Below are positions 1 through 6,490 of a stretch of DNA of 11,504 nucleotides, piece after piece. Every line of letters starts with the position of its first letter. The first letter of the stretch is position 1. The stretch comes from Roseiflexaceae bacterium (GTDB lineage Bacteria; Chloroflexota; Chloroflexia; Chloroflexales; Roseiflexaceae): the NCBI GenBank assembly GCA_014381165.1, contig JACMIM010000677.1:1-11504 (forward strand), in the 5' to 3' direction. Below the pieces are notes generated by a model. That model had not been told where the DNA came from. It was given only the letters and a program-made list of their open reading frames with translations, and ran no database searches. The position numbers were made by a program, and so were the translations under genes.

Positions 1-590
1 ACTATCTCCTGGCTTTTGACCGCCTGGCCGCACTCGGCGACTATGTGACGATTAATGTTTCGTCGCCCAATACGCCAGGGCTACGCCAGCTCCAGAGCCG
101 AACAGCGCTTGAGGCCCTGCTGGGCGCATTGTCACAGCGGAATCAGGCGCTTGCAGCCCCGCGCCCACTGTTCGTCAAGGTCGCGCCCGATCAGTCGCCA
201 ATCCAGCTCGATCAGATCGTCGAGGCTGTGTTCACCGCCGGCATTTCCGGTATCATCGCGAGCAATACCACGCTCGCCCGCGCGGGGCTGCGCAGTGCGG
301 CACGCGGCGAGTCCGGCGGCCTAAGTGGCCAGCCGCTCACAGCGCGTGCGCGATCGACGATTCGCCATCTCCACCGCGCTACCGAGGGTAAGTTGCCAAT
401 CATCGGCGTAGGCGGGGTCGCCAGCGCCGAGGACGCCTACGGCCATCTGCGCGCTGGCGCATCGCTGGTGCAGATCTACACCGCGCTCGTTTACCAGGGG
501 CCTGGCCTTGTCAAAACGCTCAAGCGCGATCTCGCGGCCCGCTTACGCCGTGACGGCGTGCGCCACCTCTCCGACATAATTGGCCAATAG
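1..590 (+). CDS. pyrD: Dihydroorotate dehydrogenase (quinone), class 2, 3' part
   Basis: This enzyme oxidises dihydroorotate to orotate, the fourth step of pyrimidine synthesis, using FMN and passing electrons to membrane quinone. The gene is open at the left edge: the reading frame runs from base 3 and 195 codons are visible, about the C-terminal half of the usual 340-360 residues. Visible family motifs in order are NVSSPNTPGLR (from base 54; it holds the class 2 catalytic serine), the FMN-contacting KVAPD, SNTT, GGLSGQPL, the phosphate-binding IIGVGGVASAEDAY and the C-terminal VQIYTALVYQGPGLV. SSPNTPGLR and GLSGxPL point to class 2 rather than class 1. The GTG at 45 is an internal valine (DYVTINVSSPN), not a start. 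The stop is TAG. No U-tract terminator follows, and the next gene has its own promoter 85 bases downstream. Confidence 0.95.
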   Translation, partial: YLLAFDRLAALGDYVTINVSSPNTPGLRQLQSRTALEALLGALSQRNQALAAPRPLFVKVAPDQSPIQLDQIVEAVFTAGISGIIASNTTLARAGLRSAARGESGGLSGQPLTARARSTIRHLHRATEGKLPIIGVGGVASAEDAYGHLRAGASLVQIYTALVYQGPGLVKTLKRDLAARLRRDGVRHLSDIIGQ

Positions 591-651
591 CCCGACGCTG
601 AAGCGCTGGGAACGCTAACCCTTTACACCCTGTTCTAAACATGTAACACAG

Positions 652-682
652 GATCGCAGCAGACCAATGTACCATTGCGATC
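652..682. promoter_or_regulatory. Inverted repeat overlapping the -35 box (possible operator)
   Basis: GATCGCA at 652-658 is matched by its exact reverse complement TGCGATC at 676-682, with 17 bases between. The right arm covers the -35 hexamer at 675-680. It could be a repressor site for the sortase unit, or an RNA hairpin at the end of the pyrD transcript; no U-tract follows. Confidence 0.35.
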
Positions 683-703
683 TGAGTTGTCATAGTGTAT
701 AAT
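675..703 (+). promoter_or_regulatory. Sigma-70-type promoter of the sortase/surface-protein unit
   Basis: The -35 box TTGCGA (675-680, 4 of 6 consensus) is separated by exactly 17 bases from a perfect TATAAT (698-703). Transcription should begin near 710, giving a 5' leader of about 75 bases before the sortase ATG at 784. Confidence 0.7.
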
Positions 704-722
704 CGAACATAGATGTCTGTTT

Positions 723-738
723 GCTCGATCGGTCGAGC
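723..738 (+). promoter_or_regulatory. Leader dyad/hairpin upstream of the sortase gene
   Basis: GCTCGA (723-728) and TCGAGC (733-738) form a perfect 6-bp stem closed by the tetraloop TCGG. It lies just downstream of the predicted start of transcription. It may be a stabilising 5' hairpin or a protein-binding dyad; the sequence alone does not decide. Confidence 0.4.
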
Positions 739-783
739 GTGTATCTATTCTTTCCATTACGTCCACTCTGACGAGGCGCACTT

Positions 784-1650
784 ATGGCCGTCGTTCCTCG
801 CTCTCGTCGCGAGACAACCAATGATTCCAGCTTCGATCTGCTCCAGGCGCTGATCGAAGCACCTCCAGCGCCGCGCGTTTCACGCCCGGTGCCGGTCGAG
901 TTGCGCTCACTGCCCGCCCAACGCGATCACGCTCTACGTGGCTTTCTGCGCCGCAGCTGGGTTGATGGCGTGCTCAAGCACGCCGAGCGCGCCCTGATTT
1001 TTGTCGCGCTGGTGGTCTTCTGCGCCTGGCTGACCGATGGCCCACTGCGCGATTGGCTATACACCCAAGATGTTGTTCGCGCGGCCGCCAGTGCGCCGCC
1101 AGCCGCCACGCCGCAGCCAGCACAGGCTCCCACCGAACCGATCGCCCTGGTTCTGCCCTACAGCTTACCGCAGGAATCGTCAGACGATGCTTTTGTGCCC
1201 AGATCGGTTGTGAGTAGCCCTGCCTTGCCCGAGGCGCGCGAGCCAACCAGATTGGTCGCGCCCGCAATCGCGCTTGATACGCCGGTCACGCAAGTGTTCG
1301 TGGCCGATGGAATCTGGCAGGTCGCCGACTACGCCGCAGGCTACCTTCACGCAACCGCGCTGCCCGGCGACCAGGGCAATACGGTGCTAGCTGGCCACGC
1401 GGGGCTGCGTGGGGCGGTCTTCCGCGATCTGCCGCAGCTTACCGCTGGCGATGAGCTATTTCTTGATTCGGCGGGCTGGCGATTTCGCTACCGCGTGCGC
1501 GAACTGAAAAGCGTCTGGCCCAACCAGGTCGAGGTGCTCAACTCGCGCGGCAGCGCCGAGCTAACACTGATAACCTGTACGAATTGGGATACCCAGCGGC
1601 TGGTTGTGGTCGCTGATCTGCTTGATTCGAAGCCGTCGCCCGGCGAGTGA
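784..1650 (+). CDS. Membrane-anchored sortase (cysteine transpeptidase)
   Basis: Sortases cleave the sorting motif of exported proteins and transfer them to a surface acceptor. The protein has 288 residues. A cytoplasmic N-terminus of about 68 residues is followed by one membrane segment (about 69-83, ALIFVALVVFCAWL), a Pro/Ala-rich linker (about 100-155) and the catalytic domain (about 156-280). The three catalytic residues are visible: His205 in VLAGHAG, Cys265 in TLITCTNW and Arg272 in TQRLVVV. TLxTC fits the class D/E group, but I do not assign a class. The start is the ATG at 784, with GAGG at 773-776, seven bases upstream. The next gene begins 24 bases after the stop and encodes a protein with a sorting signal, so the two form an enzyme-substrate operon. 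The soluble N-terminal extension is longer than in typical small sortases. Confidence 0.9.
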   Translation: MAVVPRSRRETTNDSSFDLLQALIEAPPAPRVSRPVPVELRSLPAQRDHALRGFLRRSWVDGVLKHAERALIFVALVVFCAWLTDGPLRDWLYTQDVVRAAASAPPAATPQPAQAPTEPIALVLPYSLPQESSDDAFVPRSVVSSPALPEAREPTRLVAPAIALDTPVTQVFVADGIWQVADYAAGYLHATALPGDQGNTVLAGHAGLRGAVFRDLPQLTAGDELFLDSAGWRFRYRVRELKSVWPNQVEVLNSRGSAELTLITCTNWDTQRLVVVADLLDSKPSPGE

Positions 1651-1674
1651 CCGACACGGCAGGAAGGATAGCCC

Positions 1675-3714
1675 ATGAAGCCCGCCCACACGAGACGCTC
1701 CCCGCTCCGGCGCGGCCCAGCGCGCTGGACGCCCACTGAGCTGCTGCTGATAGTCGTCAGCACGCTTATGATTATCTTTCCGCTGTATGCCGAGGCCTAC
1801 CGCTGGGTCTCGCCGCCGCCTGCGCCCGCCGCCGACCGGCAAGCGCCGCCGTTGCAGCGCATCACCGTTGGCCCCACTGATACGCCCGGCCCTTCGCCTG
1901 AACCAAGTGCTATCCCGCCGACGGTCGATCCCAGCACGCCAGTGGCGACTGTCGACCCTGGCACAGCCGTGCCGACAGTTGATCCTGGCACGCCAGTTGC
2001 GACGGCTAACCCCGGCACTGCCGTGCCAACCACTGATCCTGGCACAGGAGTGCCAACCGTCGATCCTGGCACGTCTGTACCAACCGCCGTTCCTGGCACA
2101 CCCACAGTGGCATTGCCACCAGGCAAGTTGACGATCGAGAAATCGGCCTCGGTGCCCTCGGCGCGGCCAAACGAGCCGGTTACATTCTCAGTTTCAGTGT
2201 TCACAACCTTGGCGACAGCCGAGAATGTGCAGCTTTCTGATCAACTGGGCGCTGGGCTAGAGTTTGTGAGCGCCACATCCGCTGGGGGCAGCTGCACAGC
2301 GAACGGCAACACGGTTAATTGCACCTTGAGCGTAACCAGCGCCGGTGTGAACGTGACAATTGTCACACGCGTTCGAGCAAACGCTCCGCCTGGCCCACAG
2401 GAAAATATTGCTACCGGCGAGATCCTCAGCCCGTCAGAAAATGCTGGCATCACCGATGTGTCGAACCGCGTCACGGTCAACATTGCCGGCGATCCAGCTC
2501 CCACCGTTGCCACGCCAACGGGCGGGACACCAGTAGCTACCACGCCGGCCGGAACGGTCACGCAGCCAACTTCTGGCCCCAGTCCCACCGGCATCACGGT
2601 ACCACCAACCACTCAACCAGGCACCCCTGGTGTACCCACTCAGCCAGCTACACCAGGTGTGCCCACGCAACCCGCCACACCGGGCGCAACTGAGCGCCCT
2701 CAGCCAACAGCTGGTGGCGGCGGTGGCGGCGGTGGCGGCGGTGGCGGCGGTGGCGGCGACGAGCCAGCGCCGGTTCCAACTAACCCGCCACTGCCACCAT
2801 TGCCGCCAGCCGTACAACCTGGTGCAGCGCCGACGAATCAACCAGGCGTGGTTCGGCCCACGCAGATACCTGCGCCCAACCGCCCGCAGCCGCAGGCCAG
2901 CGCTCGGCCAGCCGCAGCAACTCAGGTATCAGGTCAGGCAACTGCGACTGCTCAGGCGCGGGCTACGGCGGCTGGCCCAGAAACTGCTGCAAATAACCCG
3001 ACCGCAACCTCAGTTCTGCCGACGCCAGATAGTGGGTTGTACTTCCGAATGGCCAGCGATTGGGGCAGCGCCTATCCTGACCAAAAAGTGAACTATGTCA
3101 TCGCCGCACGCAATAACCGCACAGCAGGCAGCCCTAACTACACCAATATCACCATCGCGAGCGAGCTGCCGACCAACCTGGAAGTGTTAAGCGCACGGGC
3201 CGATCGCGGCGGCGACCCGACGGTCAGCGCGAACACTGTCTCGCTCAAGTTGGCTGCGCTCGCTCCTGGCGAAGGTGTCGAAATTGTGATCGAGACACGC
3301 ATTCGCCCAGGTGTTGCCGCTGGCACCACTATCGTCAGTCAGTCCTCGCTTGCCGCCGACGGCCTGCCGCTCCAGGCCTACTCGAACGCAGTTTCGCTGC
3401 TGGTCGTCGGTGCGCCGCCACAACAGGCCACTGTCACCAAAACAAGCGCACCGGCGGCCACAGCGACCCCAGCCACAGCAGCCAGTGCTCCCGCCACGGC
3501 GACCAATGTCCTCGCCACGGCGACCAGTGCCTCAACTGCAGCTACTAGCGCGCCCACGCCCGCGCCGACACGGGTGGCTGGCGGTACATCAAGTGATGGC
3601 GCGCCCACACTGCCTGACACCAGCACTGGCGTCCCACTGTTTGGCCTAGCTCTCCTTGGCATGACCATGGCCGTTCGAACGGTTCGCCTCCACCGCGCCA
3701 AAGAGCGTGTATAA
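1675..3714 (+). CDS. DUF11-domain surface stalk protein with LPxT-type sorting signal
   Basis: This is a 679-residue, Pro/Thr/Ala-rich exported protein. Order of parts: a basic N-terminus and hydrophobic segment (about 21-40; signal peptide or anchor), six 9-residue VDPGTxVPT-type repeats (84-137), a first DUF11 Ig-like domain (about 151-270) and three 9-residue QPATPGVPT-type repeats (314-340). Then come 15 consecutive glycines (347-361), a Pro-rich spacer, a second DUF11-like domain (about 456-579), an Ala/Thr-rich spacer and a C-terminal signal. That signal is LPDTS (646-650), a hydrophobic stretch (653-667) and a basic tail ending at 679. LPxT plus hydrophobic plus basic is the sortase-substrate layout, and a sortase gene lies directly upstream. 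The role is probably structural or adhesive at the cell surface; no enzymatic motif is seen. The start has a strong AGGAAGGA (1661-1668). Position five of the motif is Ser, not the usual Gly. Confidence 0.85.
   Translation: MKPAHTRRSPLRRGPARWTPTELLLIVVSTLMIIFPLYAEAYRWVSPPPAPAADRQAPPLQRITVGPTDTPGPSPEPSAIPPTVDPSTPVATVDPGTAVPTVDPGTPVATANPGTAVPTTDPGTGVPTVDPGTSVPTAVPGTPTVALPPGKLTIEKSASVPSARPNEPVTFSVSVFTTLATAENVQLSDQLGAGLEFVSATSAGGSCTANGNTVNCTLSVTSAGVNVTIVTRVRANAPPGPQENIATGEILSPSENAGITDVSNRVTVNIAGDPAPTVATPTGGTPVATTPAGTVTQPTSGPSPTGITVPPTTQPGTPGVPTQPATPGVPTQPATPGATERPQPTAGGGGGGGGGGGGGGGDEPAPVPTNPPLPPLPPAVQPGAAPTNQPGVVRPTQIPAPNRPQPQASARPAAATQVSGQATATAQARATAAGPETAANNPTATSVLPTPDSGLYFRMASDWGSAYPDQKVNYVIAARNNRTAGSPNYTNITIASELPTNLEVLSARADRGGDPTVSANTVSLKLAALAPGEGVEIVIETRIRPGVAAGTTIVSQSSLAADGLPLQAYSNAVSLLVVGAPPQQATVTKTSAPAATATPATAASAPATATNVLATATSASTAATSAPTPAPTRVAGGTSSDGAPTLPDTSTGVPLFGLALLGMTMAVRTVRLHRAKERV
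1924..2085 (+). repeat. Six in-frame 27-bp repeats in the stalk
   Basis: Codons 84-137 of the surface protein form six 9-residue units on the pattern (V/A/T)(D/N)P(G/S)T(x)V(P/A)T. The amino-acid period is clear, while the DNA copies have diverged at third positions, so the array is not freshly amplified. Confidence 0.85.
2614..2694 (+). repeat. Three 27-bp repeats (QPxTPGxxx)
   Basis: Codons 314-340 form three 9-residue units, QPGTPGVPT, QPATPGVPT and QPATPGATE. They have the same period as the first array but a different sequence, and they extend the stalk between the first DUF11 domain and the glycine run. Confidence 0.8.
2713..2757 (+). repeat. (GGTGGCGGC)x5 minisatellite encoding Gly15
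   Basis: Five exact copies of the 9-base unit GGTGGCGGC encode residues 347-361, all glycine. Because the unit is 9 bases, copy-number change would alter linker length by three residues without shifting the frame. The perfect identity contrasts with the diverged 27-bp repeats on either side. Confidence 0.95.
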
Positions 3715-3723
3715 CTCCTGTTG

Positions 3724-3744
3724 GGGCGGGCCTCGTGCCCGCCC
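3724..3744. terminator. GC-rich hairpin between convergent genes
   Basis: GGGCGGGC (3724-3731) and GCCCGCCC (3737-3744) form a perfect 8-bp stem with loop CTCGT. It lies 9 bases after the surface-protein stop and 17 bases from the stop of the converging minus-strand gene. No U-tract follows on either strand, so it is a weak bidirectional terminator, or a copy of a dispersed palindromic repeat. Confidence 0.5.
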
Positions 3745-3761
3745 TGTCCGGTTCCTCCGCT

Positions 3762-4490
3762 CTACCCCCTTACAAAGCGCCACTCAAGCGTGTGTACCTC
3801 CGCCGCTTTGAGCGCCGCTGTCAGCTCCGCATTGTCCTCGAAAATAATCTTGGTCAAATATGCAGCCTCAAGATCAACAGTAAACGCATCGTCCTCGAAT
3901 GGCCACGGCTCGACAGTGATGGTCTCATCTTCGCGCTGAAGAATATCGTAGCGCCTGCCATCCGGGCCTTTGCTTATCTCCAGGCGGCGCTCGCGCTCAG
4001 GCAGTTCGCGGCGTGCGAGAATAAGCGAAAGCCGATCGCACCACTGCATAAAGGCGTAGTCCTGTTCAACCTCGCCCTTCTTCAGCTTGAGCGCACTCCG
4101 CAGGCTTTTCTGTAACACGGTCTGATCGTCGAGCAGCGTGTCGAGCTTCTTATCGTTGCCGCGCATCGGCTCGAATAAAAAACTGACGTGCATCGATGTT
4201 AGGAGTGCCACAAAGCGAGCGCGATAGGAAGCTCCTTCGACCAACCGCTCGATTTTATCGACCTCCAGCTTTTCATTCAGCGTGAAGTCGAGCGGCATAC
4301 CATTTGGCCCAAGGTGATTACCCTCCCACTCGCGCTCCAGATCATCATGATTGAAGATCGCAGCGATGCTCTCGATCAAGCGTGCGGGCCGGTCGCTATG
4401 AGACCAGCGCGCAGCTAGCTTGGCAGCCAATAATGCGTGGCCGCGATGGTAAATAACCTCCCAAGTGTCCTGCCGCTGGTTGATAATCAT
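3762..4490 (-). CDS. DUF3891 family protein of unknown function
   Basis: The product has 242 residues and most resembles the DUF3891 family, whose function is not known. Typical features are the MI... start, H18 in RGHALLAAKLAARW, HDD at 48-50, the MHVSF motif with H101, and D152 in QWCDRLSLIL. No signal peptide or membrane segment is seen, so it is probably cytosolic. I chose the ATG at 4490 because GAGG (4496-4499) lies five bases upstream and family members begin with a short MI stretch. An in-frame ATG at 4517 with poor spacing is possible. It is the last gene of a minus-strand group after the regulator and hydrolase (80-base gap). The link to the hydrolase is positional only. The spaced H, HD, H and D residues recall a metal site, which is inference. 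Confidence 0.7.
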   Translation of the reverse strand: MIINQRQDTWEVIYHRGHALLAAKLAARWSHSDRPARLIESIAAIFNHDDLEREWEGNHLGPNGMPLDFTLNEKLEVDKIERLVEGASYRARFVALLTSMHVSFLFEPMRGNDKKLDTLLDDQTVLQKSLRSALKLKKGEVEQDYAFMQWCDRLSLILARRELPERERRLEISKGPDGRRYDILQREDETITVEPWPFEDDAFTVDLEAAYLTKIIFEDNAELTAALKAAEVHTLEWRFVRG

Positions 4491-4570
4491 GTGCGCCTCA
4501 ATTCGGTGGTTGCTCATTCTGTTTCCGTATGCTGAACCATAGCACACAGCACGCCGCAATGCTCCTTTCC

Positions 4571-5437
4571 CTACGTTTCTAGAAAGCTGCGAATAGCGTT
4601 GATCGCCTTGTCAGGCATTTCCTCCTGGACGAAGTGACCGCTTTCAGGAAAGGAGACTACCTGCGCGTGGGGCAGCGCTGCGCGCCAGCGCGTGAGGTGC
4701 TTTGGCGGAAAAGCCGCATCCTTCATTCCCCATAGCAGCAGCGTCGGAATACTGGCTAGGTGTTCGCGCTTCGACCAGAGCTGGGCGTACCAATCGGTTG
4801 AATTCACCAATTCGCGAGCGAGCGTCCACATCGCCATACGCTCCTCGGGTCTAGACGTGGCCTTGACATACTGTTGCTGAACATTTTTATCGAACTTGGT
4901 CTTGTCGCCAAACATGAGCGGATACAGCTGGCGTGGCGAGATATTCGCCCGAGTGTACAGGTAACGGCCCAACCGCCCGCTAAGTAGCCGACTCATCCGC
5001 GCGATCTGAGGGTCGTCGTCCAGCGGCCACATCCAAGTGTTCATAATCACCAGGCGTCGCACATGTTCAGCGTGCTCTAGCGCGTAGGCTAGCCCGATCG
5101 GACCCCCAAAATCATGCACGACCAACGTCATGTCCTTCAGCCCAAGCGTATCAAGCAATTGCGCAAGATTGCCGGCCAGCGCCTCGGGGCGGTAGTCGGC
5201 GCTAGTCGGCTTGTCGGAAAGGCCAAACCCGAGGTGGTCGGGCGCGATGCAGCGGTGATCACGCGAGAGATCTGTGATGAATGCGCGGTAGACAAACGAC
5301 CACACCGGCGTGCCATGCACAAAAACAATTGGTGCGCCGCTTCCCTCATCAGCATAGTGCATCCTGCCTCCTGGCAAGTGCATAAAGTGTGGTGCAAACG
5401 GATAAGCGCTGTGATCTAGCCATGAGTTGTGCTGCAT
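4571..5437 (-). CDS. Alpha/beta hydrolase, haloalkane-dehalogenase-like
   Basis: The protein has 288 residues with a complete alpha/beta-hydrolase core and helical cap. Visible motifs are HGTPVWSFVYR (41-51, oxyanion region), DHLGFGLSDKP (67-77), nucleophile Asp109 in VVHDFGGPIGL, acid Asp240 in LLWGMKDAAF and base His268 in ESGHFVQEE. An Asp nucleophile, with the acid after strand 7 and an HFxQEE ending, is typical of haloalkane dehalogenases and related C-X or epoxide hydrolases. However, the usual halide-binding Trp after the nucleophile is Phe110, and the Asn/Glu of HGxP is Thr43, so true dehalogenase activity is doubtful and the substrate is unknown. The start is the ATG at 5437 with AAGGA seven bases upstream; longer in-frame forms would run into tetR. 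It follows the regulator after 46 bases and is probably its target. Confidence 0.8.
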   Translation of the reverse strand: MQHNSWLDHSAYPFAPHFMHLPGGRMHYADEGSGAPIVFVHGTPVWSFVYRAFITDLSRDHRCIAPDHLGFGLSDKPTSADYRPEALAGNLAQLLDTLGLKDMTLVVHDFGGPIGLAYALEHAEHVRRLVIMNTWMWPLDDDPQIARMSRLLSGRLGRYLYTRANISPRQLYPLMFGDKTKFDKNVQQQYVKATSRPEERMAMWTLARELVNSTDWYAQLWSKREHLASIPTLLLWGMKDAAFPPKHLTRWRAALPHAQVVSFPESGHFVQEEMPDKAINAIRSFLET

Positions 5438-5483
5438 GAGCTGTTCCTTATGTTGCTGACTGTCAGGAATGAGGTTCAGGTGT

Positions 5484-6068
5484 CTAATGTCGTCGCCGTG
5501 CATACTGTGCAACCATTGCGTCGAGCACCCTAGCAAGCGGGTAGCCCTCCGGATCGAGCGTATAGTGCTGGGCGACTCCATCAATCTGCGCGAAGAGCAT
5601 GCGCGCGCCGATCGCCGGGTCGGCATAGTCGAGCGCGCTAAGGTGTTCCTCAAGTGTGCTTGTGATCGCAGTAATCCAGCCGGTGATCGCCTCGCCAAGC
5701 TGCGCAAGCACTTCGGGCTGCATGCGTACACTGTAGCTAAGTCGCCAAAAATCACGGTGTTGGTCTATCAGGACGAAGCTGTGGCGAAGCAGCAACTCAA
5801 GTTGGGCTTCCGATGATGTGCCGGCGTGCGCTTCGGTAAACGATTCCAACACATCGCGCATACTTTCTTCCATAATGGCGCGGAGAACAGCTTCCTTGCT
5901 CGCGAAGTAGCTATAAAGCAGCCCTTGCGCGATACCTGCCTCCTGTGCAACCTGGCGGACAGTGGCGCTGGCGAAACCGTGATGCGCAAACACACGTAGG
6001 GCGGCCTGTAGAATCAGCGCGCGCCGCTCTTCACGCACTGCCTGAAACTGCAGGGGCGTTCGTGGCAT
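5484..6068 (-). CDS. TetR/AcrR-family transcriptional repressor
   Basis: This 194-residue regulator has an N-terminal DNA-binding domain: the helix-turn-helix runs about 35-58, from ATVRQVAQEAGIAQGLLYSYF into SKEA. An all-helical ligand-binding and dimer domain covers about 70-190. Such proteins repress until a small ligand binds; the ligand here is unknown. The ATG at 6068 is preferred over one at 6125 because GAGGGG lies six bases upstream and family members commonly begin MPRTP. It is the first gene of the minus-strand group, followed by the hydrolase. Its own promoter is near-consensus, with an 18-bp dyad right against the -10 box, so it most likely represses itself and the genes behind it. 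A substrate or product of the hydrolase is a reasonable inducer guess. Confidence 0.92.
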   Translation of the reverse strand: MPRTPLQFQAVREERRALILQAALRVFAHHGFASATVRQVAQEAGIAQGLLYSYFASKEAVLRAIMEESMRDVLESFTEAHAGTSSEAQLELLLRHSFVLIDQHRDFWRLSYSVRMQPEVLAQLGEAITGWITAITSTLEEHLSALDYADPAIGARMLFAQIDGVAQHYTLDPEGYPLARVLDAMVAQYARRRH

Positions 6069-6156
6069 GGAGTTCCCCTCTCGCTGCCGTGCAGCGTCGC
6101 GAAAGCTTGAATAATAATCATTCACCCGTACAAGCCGAATCCATCTCCTGCAATTT

Positions 6157-6174
6157 TGAATGAACAGTCGTTCA
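6157..6174. promoter_or_regulatory. Probable TetR operator
   Basis: TGAATGAACAGTCGTTCA is an 18-bp dyad: TGAAtGA, four central bases, then TCgTTCA. Six of nine pairs match, including TGAA/TTCA at the ends. It sits directly downstream of the -10 box of the tetR promoter and in its 5' leader, where a bound repressor would block initiation. Confidence 0.65.
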
Positions 6175-6203
6175 AAAATACATCAGATAGGCCGATATGT
6201 CAA
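6175..6203 (-). promoter_or_regulatory. Promoter of the tetR-hydrolase-DUF3891 group
   Basis: Read on the minus strand, a perfect TTGACA (6198-6203) is followed after 17 bases by TATTTT (6175-6180, 4 of 6 consensus). It points away from the rpsL promoter, whose -35 box begins 58 bases further on. The leader to the tetR ATG is about 100 bases. Confidence 0.72.
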
Positions 6204-6260
6204 GGCGAATTTGCGGCTATACTGAGGGCGTGAGCATATAACAAAGCGACATTTCTTCGT

Positions 6261-6289
6261 TTGACACGGCCTATAGCGTATGGTATACT
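6261..6289 (+). promoter_or_regulatory. Main promoter of the rpsL-rpsG-fusA-tuf cluster
   Basis: A perfect -35 box TTGACA (6261-6266), a 17-base spacer and TATACT (6284-6289, 5 of 6 consensus) make this the strongest promoter in the window, as expected for translation genes. Transcription should start near 6296. Confidence 0.85.
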
Positions 6290-6295
6290 CTCAAA

Positions 6296-6490
6296 TCGCT
6301 GCGTACAAAGCATTTGCTTCGCGCCAGCGCACGGTGGATCCTCATCTAAGGCGTGGCTATCGCTGCGACCAGACAAGGGTTCCAGTTTTTTTTGTCAACG
6401 GCCTTGCTATATAAAAGGCCAAAAAAACATATCACGTTTGGCTACGAAGCATTGGATCCAGGGTTAGGCGTCAACGGAGGAACTGACAGG
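6296..6490 (+). promoter_or_regulatory. Long 5' leader of the str cluster with candidate attenuator
   Basis: The leader is about 195 bases, long for a translation operon. A weak stem (CTG..ACC at 6363-6370 with GGT..CAG at 6378-6385, 2x2 internal loop) runs straight into eight T (6386-6393), which resembles an intrinsic terminator. Just downstream GGCCTT (6400-6405) pairs with AAGGCC (6415-6420), followed by seven A (6421-6427) that can pair with the same T8. The two pairings compete for the U-tract. The rpsL Shine-Dalgarno GGAGG lies at 6476-6480. Confidence 0.4.

Noticed and set aside
3735..4115. Plus-strand open frame opposite the DUF3891 gene
   Set aside because: It crosses the convergent hairpin, has no ribosome site and lies opposite a better supported gene.
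5438..5755. Longer hydrolase form starting as far up as 5755
   Set aside because: It would overlap most of the tetR gene in another frame, and the extra residues do not resemble hydrolase sequence; the ATG at 5437 has a good ribosome site.
6392..6415. Second promoter in the str leader (TTGTCA with TATATA/TATAAA)
   Set aside because: The spacing between boxes is only about 10-12 bases, too short; the A/T stretch is better explained by the hairpin.
6353..6490. In-frame N-terminal extension of S12
   Set aside because: S12 starts at MPTINQ with GGAGG upstream; the extension covers the A/T-tract hairpin of the leader.
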